A stretch of 64,000 bases of DNA from Mariaggregatimicrobium sp964498785 (lineage in GTDB: Bacteria; Zhuqueibacterota; Zhuqueibacteria; Thermofontimicrobiales; Thiofontviventaceae): the NCBI GenBank assembly GCA_964498785.1, contig CAZCJL010000017.1, positions 1 to 64,000 on the forward strand, given 5' to 3'. Position numbers and translations under genes: made by a program. Numbering within the stretch: position 1 is the first letter of the stretch; the number at the start of each line of letters is the position of its first letter. Below the pieces are notes generated by a model. The model saw only the letters and a program-made list of their open reading frames with translations, made no database searches and was not told where the DNA came from. Of the stretch, positions 36,060 through 42,660 are shown one piece after another.

Positions 36060-36758
36060 TTAAGCTTTAATTTTTTCGTCTTTCACCACTTTCCCGTCAA
36101 ACAATGAAATTTTTCGATGCAAATATTGAATAACTTTCTCATCATGGGTTGAAAAAATAAACGTTGTTTTTAAATCGCTGTTCAGTTTTTCCATCATTTG
36201 CAAGATATTGTGAGAATTTTCTGCATCGAGGTTGGCAGTGGGTTCATCTGCCAGAACAATTTTCGGTTGCTTTACCATGGCTCTGGCAATTGCCACCCGC
36301 TGGCACTGCCCACCAGAAAGCTGCGCTGGTTTGGAATCTGCCCGGCCTTTTAGATGAACCCATTCCAGCGCCTTCATTACCATTTCTCTGCGCTCGGAAT
36401 CGCTTTTGCCCAACAGCAGCAACGGGAATTCCACGTTCTCAAATACTGTGTAAACCGGCAACAGATTAAATGTTTGAAAAATGAATCCTAAATGTTCATT
36501 TCGCAGTCGTGCCGCCATTTTATTGGATAACTTTGAGATATCCTGTCCCAACGTTAATGCGCTGCCGCTCGTCGGTACATCCAGGGAACCGACGATATTC
36601 AGAAAAGTTGTTTTGCCGGAACCACTGGGACCTACGAGCCCTGCGAATTCACCCTTTTTGATTTCTAAATTTACATCTTCAAGGGCAATTAGATTTTGTG
36701 ATCCCATCGCAAATGTCTTTGTCAGATTTTCTGTCTTTATTAAAACCGAATTTTCCAT
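36060..36758 (-). CDS. ABC transporter ATP-binding protein (LolD/MacB type)
   Basis: 232 residues with complete ATPase motifs: Walker A GPSGSGKT (43-50), Q-loop FQTFNLLPVYTVFENV, signature LSGGQCQRVAIARAM, Walker B IVLADEPTANLD and the H-loop FIFSTHDEKV. This is the LolD/MacB class that powers FtsX-type permeases. It drives the two permeases downstream. Cytoplasmic. Confidence 0.95.
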   Translation of the reverse strand: MENSVLIKTENLTKTFAMGSQNLIALEDVNLEIKKGEFAGLVGPSGSGKTTFLNIVGSLDVPTSGSALTLGQDISKLSNKMAARLRNEHLGFIFQTFNLLPVYTVFENVEFPLLLLGKSDSERREMVMKALEWVHLKGRADSKPAQLSGGQCQRVAIARAMVKQPKIVLADEPTANLDAENSHNILQMMEKLNSDLKTTFIFSTHDEKVIQYLHRKISLFDGKVVKDEKIKA

Positions 36759-36789
36759 TTTTCCCTTCCTGTTCGTTTATGCTCAAAAC

Positions 36790-36825
36790 AACCCTTCGAA
36801 GGTTCGGGACCTTCGCACGGGTAGC
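36790..36825. repeat. ACCTTCGAAGGGT-type inverted repeat
   Basis: ACCCTTCGAAGGT and ACCTTCGCACGGGT face each other around a short CGGG loop. It lies in the 70-bp spacer between the barrel gene and the ATPase gene on the - strand and would form a hairpin in the operon mRNA. Related to the element at 3318-3392. Confidence 0.5.
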
Positions 36826-36828
36826 AGT

Positions 36829-37950
36829 TCAATGATTATATACAACCATAATTTGAAATCCCCTCCGCATCATAAACAATTGCTGCTGCCCTGATTGTAC
36901 GAATAACTGCTGCTCAGGATTCCAAAATCCGAGTAAATGAATGCTCCAATTATCATACGTCCGGGTGATATTGAAAAACCGGTAAAACTGTTCGCTCTGC
37001 CAGTCATAATATAAAATCCCCGCGAATTGATCCATAAGTCCCGGCGGATAATCAAACATCAACGCAGATAATTTATACGATTTTCCTGCTCCGGTAAATT
37101 TTTCAGAGCGATGCAGGAGGAAATGCTCTCCTGAAAAATGCAGCCCGTTTCCCACATCGAAAGTATAATCCGCGCCGATAGTGGCCAATTGCTGATATTC
37201 CAACGAAATATAGGGATTGTCGTAATGCGACAACACGCCCTCGAACCAGAATCCGATACCATAATCCCATTTTCCGTCCAGAGCGAACCGGTTTTCCGTA
37301 TGTCCGTTTATAATTGATGCTTCTGGTAGAGATAATTTTCGATGATGCACCGAGAAAGCAATTTCACCATTGAGCAACGGCATTTGAAATCTACCGCCGA
37401 ATTCCGGAGCATCTTTTTTGGGCGAATAGAATTCCATACCCTTCGTTTCGTTATTGCTGTAAAGTCCCCACAACCAGATATTGGCGTTATTTAAAAAATA
37501 GTATCGCAACAGCAACGCATATACGCCATCAGTAATCTGTAGCGGATCGCGGGGATCGATTCGATCAAACCACATTAACGGGCGCATGAGCATCGCGGCG
37601 CCAAAATTTATTTTCTGCAAGCCCAGCCGCGCTTCGAAATTGGCAGCGGAATAACGCGCCCACAATCTGTAAAACTTGATTTCGCCGTCTGATGTGACGT
37701 TATCCCGCGAATGAACTTGCCCGAATCGATATGCATTCACCGAACCGACGAAATCGACAGTCTGCGCATTCCCCACCTCCTTTGCAATCATTAACTCCGG
37801 CAGATAGCGAATCCCGACGTAGGTTTCGGTGTCTGCATTCCGATTGATCATTCCCCATCCGGAAAGCTGGCCTTTTAGCCCGGTAGTCTGCGAAAAAAGC
37901 AATGTGTGAATTAATAAAAATGAAGCTAAAAAGTAATATTTCATTATCAT
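36829..37950 (-). CDS. Outer-membrane beta-barrel protein of the ABC/LolA cassette
   Basis: 373 residues with a signal peptide (MKYYFLASFLLIHTLLFSQ) and then alternating polar/aromatic strands typical of an outer-membrane barrel (WARYSAANFEARLGLQKI, LWGLYSNNETKGMEF, YGIGFWFEGVLSHYD, HLLGFWNPEQQLFV). It has no recognised family name to me. It is the second gene of the TetR-led operon and the only candidate for an outer-membrane part of the export route. Two ATG codons (37950 and 37944) are possible starts; the second gives a tighter signal peptide. Confidence 0.75.
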   Translation of the reverse strand: MIMKYYFLASFLLIHTLLFSQTTGLKGQLSGWGMINRNADTETYVGIRYLPELMIAKEVGNAQTVDFVGSVNAYRFGQVHSRDNVTSDGEIKFYRLWARYSAANFEARLGLQKINFGAAMLMRPLMWFDRIDPRDPLQITDGVYALLLRYYFLNNANIWLWGLYSNNETKGMEFYSPKKDAPEFGGRFQMPLLNGEIAFSVHHRKLSLPEASIINGHTENRFALDGKWDYGIGFWFEGVLSHYDNPYISLEYQQLATIGADYTFDVGNGLHFSGEHFLLHRSEKFTGAGKSYKLSALMFDYPPGLMDQFAGILYYDWQSEQFYRFFNITRTYDNWSIHLLGFWNPEQQLFVQSGQQQLFMMRRGFQIMVVYNH

Positions 37951-38072
37951 TCTCCGTTATATGGAGTGCAGCGAGTGCTTCGCTGCTATCAAAATCCCAA
38001 GATTTCGGAAATCTGAACCATGGAGATCATACAGAACGGATTTTAGCGCCTCGGCGCTATGCATTGACACAG

Positions 38073-38666
38073 TCAATTCGCTTCATAATGCCGCGGCAAA
38101 ATGCCATAAAAAAAGAAATTCATTACTTCGGATGTCAATTCGCTTAAATTAGCGAACATATCCAGCAGCTCGTCATCCTTCGTCCAATCCGTCATCTTAT
38201 TTAAAATATAAATAATCAGCTCCGGTTTCAACTCTGAGCGAATTTCCCCTTTCGCCTGCGCCAGTTTCAAATCGTTCGTCACCCGATTGATATTCTCCTG
38301 TTGCAATTTTAGTATAAACGCCTGCACCTCGGGAACCGGATTCTGCATTAAATCGCTGTACAATTCTCTGGAGTAGGATTCTCCCTGCTTGATTTTCATC
38401 CGGATTAGTTTTTTAACCTTTTCCGAAAAAGGCATGTCACCCCGCATGATTCGCTGATATTCGGCTATCGCCGCGTCTGTTTGCTTTTCGATAATATACA
38501 GGATCAACTCGATTTTATTTGAAAAGTGCTTGTAAAATGTCATTTTGCTCACGTTCGATGTCTGGCAAATCTCTTCAATCGTCACCCGACTAAATCCAAA
38601 GCGCATAAATAAATCTGTTGCTGTTTTTACAATCTGCTGAAACTTGGTATTCCCCTCGTTTTTCAT
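38073..38666 (-). CDS. TetR/AcrR family transcriptional regulator
   Basis: 197 residues. N-terminal TetR DNA-binding domain (about 10-58): FQQIVKTATDLFMRFGFSRV, then TIEEICQTSNVSKMTFYKHF, with the recognition helix SKMTFYKHF. The C-terminal ligand/dimer domain is helical and divergent. First gene of the operon that continues through barrel, ATPase, permeases and LolA-like protein, 122 bp before the barrel gene. A strong palindrome 33 bp upstream of its start is the likely operator, implying autoregulation of the whole operon in response to an unknown ligand. Confidence 0.9.
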   Translation of the reverse strand: MKNEGNTKFQQIVKTATDLFMRFGFSRVTIEEICQTSNVSKMTFYKHFSNKIELILYIIEKQTDAAIAEYQRIMRGDMPFSEKVKKLIRMKIKQGESYSRELYSDLMQNPVPEVQAFILKLQQENINRVTNDLKLAQAKGEIRSELKPELIIYILNKMTDWTKDDELLDMFANLSELTSEVMNFFFYGILPRHYEAN

Positions 38667-38698
38667 TTTTTACGAACCTCACGCTGTTTGTTTTGATT

Positions 38699-38730
38699 TA
38701 CGTTTTATGATAATTAATACATAAAACGTA
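38699..38730. promoter_or_regulatory. Probable TetR operator
   Basis: Perfect 11-base inverted repeat TACGTTTTATG / CATAAAACGTA (38699-38709 and 38720-38730) around a 10-base AT-rich centre, upstream of the TetR gene. I see no second copy before the barrel gene, so the operon is probably controlled here as one unit. Confidence 0.75.
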
Positions 38731-38826
38731 TATTTCTTACATTTTGTTTCATTTTTTTAAAAAAAGTTTACAATCACTAAAATTTCGATTGACCTTTTCA
38801 GGATTTTTGTGTTATTTTAAAAAATA

Positions 38827-39060
38827 CGGCTGTTAGCTGTTAGCCGATAGAACGGCTGCTGTTGGCTGTTAGCTGTTAGCCGATAGAACGGCTGCTGTTG
38901 GCTATTGGCTGTTAGCTGTTAGCCGATAGAATGGCTGCTGTTGGCTGTTAGCTGTTAGCCGATAGAATGGCTGCTGTTGGCTGTTGGCTGTTAGCCGATA
39001 GAACGGCTGCTGTTGGCTGTTGGCGGTTAACTATTAGCCAATGGACAGCGGCTATTGGTG
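38827..39060. repeat. Nested tandem repeat array, 36-bp units of GGCTGTT/AGCTGTT blocks
   Basis: Five units of about 36 bp in a row. Each begins GGCTGTTAGCTGTTAGCC (or the GGCTGTTGG variant), runs through GATAGAACGG or GATAGAATGG, and ends CTGCTGTT. One unit has an extra heptamer GGCTATT. Most units hold a small hairpin AGCCG-ATAGAA-CGGCT; the GAATGG units have one mismatch. The last units decay into GGCGGTTAACTATTAGCC. There are no unique spacers, so this is not a CRISPR array. It leads into the four-helix-bundle gene. Confidence 0.85.
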
Positions 39061-39061
39061 C

Positions 39062-39150
39062 CTGGCTGTTAGCTATCAGCCGAACGCGGTAAACTGAAAG
39101 CCATACTAATAGCCAATAGCTAACAGCTAATGGCTATTAACTAATAGCTG
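39062..39150. repeat. Left flank of the four-helix-bundle gene: mixed-orientation repeat units
   Basis: One forward block (CTGGCTGTTAGCTATCAGCC) is followed by GCGGTAAAC (39086) and then inverse-orientation blocks AATAGCCAATAGCTAACAGC and TAATGGCTATTAACTAATAGC. A matching GCGGTAAAC...AAAGCCA plus inverse blocks recurs at 39602 on the other side of the gene, so the gene is bracketed by a direct repeat. Confidence 0.7.
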
Positions 39151-39180
39151 CCTTTTTCAACTTTATAAAGGAAAAAAAGA

Positions 39181-39540
39181 ATGAGAAATTTTAGAACTCT
39201 TACTATTTGGCAAGAAGGCATTTCTATCGTAAAACAAGTTTACCGGTTATCAAAATTGCTACCTGCCGAAGAGAAATATGGATTACGAAGTCAAATTTGC
39301 CGTGCTGCAGTATCCATACCTTCCAATATTGCTGAAGGTTGCAGCAGGAACAGTCAAATCGATTTCAAGCGTTTTTTGGAAATTGCTTTAGGTTCCTCTT
39401 ACGAATTAGAAACACAATTAATCATCTCCCAGGAATTAGCGCTGATTCCAAAAGAAAAAGTTTGTTCAATGATAGAGCAGATAAACAAAGAACAAAAAAT
39501 GATAAATAACTTAATTGGTAAGCTAAAAGCTAATAGCTAA
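39181..39540 (+). CDS. Four-helix bundle protein (23S rRNA intervening-sequence / Avd-like family)
   Basis: 119 residues, a textbook member of the PF05635/TIGR02436 family: an FRTLTIWQEGISIVKQVYRL start, LPAEEKYGLRSQICRAAVSI, PSNIAEGCSRNSQIDFKRFL, EIALGSSYELETQLIISQEL, then a final helix. The family includes proteins encoded in intervening sequences of 23S rRNA and the Avd accessory factor of diversity-generating retroelements, which binds reverse transcriptase and RNA. No reverse transcriptase or rRNA is present here. AAAGGA ribosome site. The gene is wedged between GGCTGTTAGC-type repeats on both sides, and its last codons (AAAGCTAATAGCTAA) are themselves repeat-like. Function unknown. Confidence 0.9.
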   Translation: MRNFRTLTIWQEGISIVKQVYRLSKLLPAEEKYGLRSQICRAAVSIPSNIAEGCSRNSQIDFKRFLEIALGSSYELETQLIISQELALIPKEKVCSMIEQINKEQKMINNLIGKLKANS

Positions 39541-39636
39541 AAAACAGCTATTGGCATTTGGCTGTTAGCTATTAGCCATTTGAAAATCATAAAGGAATCA
39601 AGCGGTAAACCAAAAGCCAACAGCCAACAGCTAAGT
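39518..39636. repeat. Right flank of the four-helix-bundle gene: repeat units
   Basis: Inverse blocks AAGCTAAAAGCTAATAGCTAA, which include the gene's stop codon, are followed by forward blocks CAGCTATTGGCATTTGGC and TGTTAGCTATTAGCC, then GCGGTAAAC (39602) and inverse blocks AAAAGCCAACAGCCAACAGC. The last part copies the arrangement seen at 39086-39129. Confidence 0.75.
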
Positions 39637-39658
39637 AACTTAATTGAAAGGAATCACT

Positions 39659-41277
39659 GTGAAGCCAATAGTCAGAATTGTACTCATTTTTGTCATTGCC
39701 CTGAATGCAAACCTTTTAATTGCCCAGCAGGATTACAACTGCTTCTCGATAATCGCCGGGAAAAACGCAACAGTCGACGGCTCGGTCCTGTGCGCGCACA
39801 ACGAAGATGATTCCGGTGAGCAGTTGGTCAATTACTACAAAGTACCACGAATGAGCCATGATCCCGGCGAGACCATCACGCTGTCGACTGGCGCTGTGAT
39901 TCCACAGGCGCCGCTAACGTGGAGTTATTTATGGCTGGAAATGCCGGGGATGCATTTTTCCGATAGCTACATCAACGAATGGGGGGTAACCATCTCGTCG
40001 GATGCCTGTCGCTCGCGCGAGGAAAATCCGCAATTAACTGACGGCGGCATTAAATACTGGCTGCGCCGGCTGGTGGCGGAGCGCGCACGCACTGCGCTGG
40101 AGGGTGTTAAGATCGCCGGAGCATTTATTGAAAGGCTGGGCTACGCCTCTTCCGGGCGCACGTATGTCATTGCCGATCCCAACGAGGGCTGGATGCTGGC
40201 AGCTGTCAATGGCACGCACTGGGTCGCGCAGCGTGTCCCGGATGACCAAATTGCCGTGCTCCCCAATTACTACACTGTCGGAGAGATCAATCTGGCAGAC
40301 ACCACAAATTTTTTAGGATCAAGAGACATTATTGACTACGCAATTGAGCGCGGATGGTATAACCCGGAACGAGATGGTGAATTTCACTTTGCCAACGCCT
40401 ACTCCAATGAAGAATCTGCCCGGTCGCCGGTGAATGTTCATCGTATGTGGCGCGGGGTTAATCTGCTTTCTGAAAAAAAATATCAGATCGATGATGAATT
40501 TCCGTTTTCATTCAGACCATCTGAAAAAATCGCGCTGACCGACTTGTTTCAGGTTCTCAGAGATCACTATGAAGGGACAGAACTTGATGAATCCAGGGGG
40601 TATGAAAACGGAAGCCCGAATCTGCTCACAGACCACCCCATTTGTGACGAGACCACACAATATGGTTTCGTGGCGCAATTGCGGAGCTGGTTGCCCGTAG
40701 AGATCGGCTGCGTTCTGTGGCTGGCGCAGCGCCGCCCGGATAGTCAGGCGTTCATCCCGTGGTATTCTGGAATTTCGAGTATTCCTGAAAATTATGCGTA
40801 TGGAGATTACCAGATAGCGCTGAATCTTCATTTCAATCCGCCGGACTATTATTATGAACGATCCGGAGAACATGCGTTCTGGACGTTCGTTTCTCTGGCT
40901 GAAAAAGTGGATGAGAATTACAAGGCATTGATGCCAAAAGTGCGTTGGGAATGGGCTGTTATCGAAAAAACTGCACTTAAAAATCAGCAGCAATTTGAAA
41001 TGAAATTACTGGACGTTTGGGAGGCAGACAAAGGNNNNNNNNNNNNNNNNNNNNNNNNNNNNNNNNNNNNNNNNNNNNNNNNNNNNNNNNNNNNNNNNNN
41101 NNNNNNNNNNNNNNNNNNNNNNNNNNNNNNNNNNAGCAGCAATTTGAAATGAAATTACTGGACGTTTGGGAGGCAGACAAAGGCGGGGCAATCCAAATGC
41201 TCACGGAATATGCTTCGGAATATGCGGGGGAAGTTTTGAACATATCTCGTCAAATGCTTAAAGAAGCCACGGATTAA
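39659..41277 (+). CDS. C69-family dipeptidase, exported (contains an assembly gap)
   Basis: Ntn-hydrolase peptidase of family C69 (PepD-like). The GTG start at 39659 has AAAGGA 8 bases upstream. A signal peptide ends near IAQQDY and is followed by NCFSIIAGKNATVDGSVLC, where the first Cys is the expected nucleophile after processing; AHNEDDSGEQLVNYY, WGVTISSDACRSRE and GGIKYWLRRLVAERA are further family blocks. The gene is cut by 100 N at 41035-41134 flanked by identical 49-bp copies. Removing one copy plus the N's leaves 1470 bases, exactly 490 codons in frame to TAA at 41277. The true product is therefore about 489 residues and intact. Its last four codons lie in an inverted repeat. Confidence 0.85.
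40986..41183. other. Scaffold gap: 100 N between two identical 49-bp contig ends
   Basis: 40986-41034 and 41135-41183 are the same 49 bases, AGCAGCAATTTG... to ...GCAGACAAAGG. The 100 N are a placeholder of default length. The two contigs overlap, and no sequence is missing. Confidence 0.95.
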
Positions 41278-41342
41278 CACAGATATGCACGGATTCTTAC
41301 ATTTACAGAAAAAAATCCGTGTTCATCCGTGTGTATCAGTGG
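41267..41342. repeat. CCGTGT-type inverted repeat overlapping the dipeptidase stop
   Basis: CCACGGATTAACACAGATATGCACGGATT faces AATCCGTGTTCATCCGTGTGTATCAGTGG (imperfect inverses, 76 bp in all). The dipeptidase's last codons GCC-ACG-GAT-TAA are inside the left arm. A second copy is at 42572-42660. Confidence 0.75.
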
Positions 41343-41363
41343 CAATTTTTTATATTATCGATT

Positions 41364-42524
41364 TTACTTTTCTAACTGCTCTCGCGTCTTTTTAAGCCAA
41401 TACTGGGCTGACAGACTATACGGATACAATTCCAGCGCTTTCTGAAACGCTGCACCAGATTCAATATATTTTTTCTCATTATAGAGTTTGATCCCTTCAT
41501 TTAGTAGTCGTTCAAACTGATCACGTCGCTTTTGAGCAATTCGTTTCCGGTATTCTTCTTGGACTTCCAATTTGAATTCATTTTCGGATTCAGCTATTTT
41601 TTCATCTTTGCTTTTTCCGAATGAATAGTTCAGCGAAACACCGGTAAACGATGTCAGCGCATCCTCGCTGAATTTACCATGCCACAGATCCAACCCCAGA
41701 TCATACTTCCGAATTCCGCAGCCAACATTCAATGCGGAATTGACCACCCCGATTTGGGCACTAAATCTGTTTTGAAAAATATACTCAAGAGCAGAATGAA
41801 GGTATGTGTACTCGAAATTATTTGAATTCACCCCAAACAACACATGAAGGTCTTGATTCGATATGTTAAAATTCCGCCCAATGCTCGCCTTAAATTGGTG
41901 CTGAATAACCTCAGGATAGTTTGAACCTTCATATTTAAATTTTGGCTCAATTATGTTGCGAAACTGAATGCTTGCAAACGTATTTCTCAAAAATAAATTC
42001 GTGAAATTCGTAGAATATAGTAATCCGAAATCAGCTCCCACCGCATCTGCACTATATTCAGCGACTTTTTTGTGCTTAATTTTAACCGAGCCGCCAATGG
42101 AAAGATATCGATTCATTTTCTTTCCATATCCAATTAAAACCTCTTGTTCGCGATAGACTAATTCCACATTATCAAAAGAATCAAATGCTTCACATTCGAT
42201 TCGAAGATAATTTACGCCGAAACTTCCCCATTCTGCTGTGGGATAAACTGCTCCAAAAGATGAATACCAGGTATCACCCAGCAATTTGGTTGCAAATAGA
42301 GAGACATTCATTCTTTCGATGTTATCGATGAAAGCAGGATTCCAGAAAAGTGCCATCGAATTCAGATCGGTTGTCGAAGCGATACCGCCCATTGCCAGAT
42401 AACGCGAGCCAATTCCAACAGAAAATCCTTCTGTCGTTCCTCGCTGTTTAGAATATAATTCCGATAAGAAAAGAAAAGATGCACAAAATAAAATTAGCGT
42501 TAAATCGAGTTTTATTTTGTTCAT
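41364..42524 (-). CDS. PorV/PorQ-like outer-membrane protein with C-terminal TPR
   Basis: 386 residues. Signal peptide, then the hallmark start of PorV/PorQ (UPF0164) barrels: GFSVGIGSRYLAMGGIASTTDLNSMALFWNPA. About 14 amphipathic strands follow up to residue about 310 (TGVSLNYSFGKS). A charged helix (about 315-345) and a single TPR-like pair (LLNEGIKLYNEKKYIESGAAFQKALELYP) end the protein. PorV is an outer-membrane partner of type IX secretion in Bacteroidota; related barrels occur widely in FCB bacteria without that system. The TPR tail is an unusual addition. Likely in one transcript with the GWxTD genes upstream. Confidence 0.8.
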   Translation of the reverse strand: MNKIKLDLTLILFCASFLFLSELYSKQRGTTEGFSVGIGSRYLAMGGIASTTDLNSMALFWNPAFIDNIERMNVSLFATKLLGDTWYSSFGAVYPTAEWGSFGVNYLRIECEAFDSFDNVELVYREQEVLIGYGKKMNRYLSIGGSVKIKHKKVAEYSADAVGADFGLLYSTNFTNLFLRNTFASIQFRNIIEPKFKYEGSNYPEVIQHQFKASIGRNFNISNQDLHVLFGVNSNNFEYTYLHSALEYIFQNRFSAQIGVVNSALNVGCGIRKYDLGLDLWHGKFSEDALTSFTGVSLNYSFGKSKDEKIAESENEFKLEVQEEYRKRIAQKRRDQFERLLNEGIKLYNEKKYIESGAAFQKALELYPYSLSAQYWLKKTREQLEK

Positions 42525-42571
42525 TTAAAGTGGCTCCCAGCAATCTCGAAAAATGTTGGAGTGAAAAACAT

Positions 42572-42660
42572 ATAGAACACGGAAAACACCAATGAGACGA
42601 ATTTTCACGGTTTCTTTAAATCCGTTTTTATCCGTGTAATCCGTGTCATCCGTGTTCTAT
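42572..42660. repeat. CCGTGT-type inverted repeat between PorV-like and GWxTD genes
   Basis: Perfect 12-base ends ATAGAACACGGA (42572-42583) and TCCGTGTTCTAT (42649-42660), with internal tandem TCCGTGT blocks on the right. It would form a long hairpin in the - strand mRNA directly after the GWxTD stop codon, which it overlaps by one base. Confidence 0.8.

Noticed and set aside
38827..39060. Regular repeats that could be taken for a CRISPR array
   Set aside because: Units are directly joined, with no unique spacers of constant length, and are built from 7-bp blocks; no cas genes nearby.
39580..39810. Second open frame across the dipeptidase start
   Set aside because: It is a shadow frame: it reads repeat DNA and then the wrong frame of the signal-peptide region.
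41035..41134. Frame break or insertion in the dipeptidase gene
   Set aside because: It is a 100-N placeholder between overlapping contig ends; the gene is in frame when these are merged.
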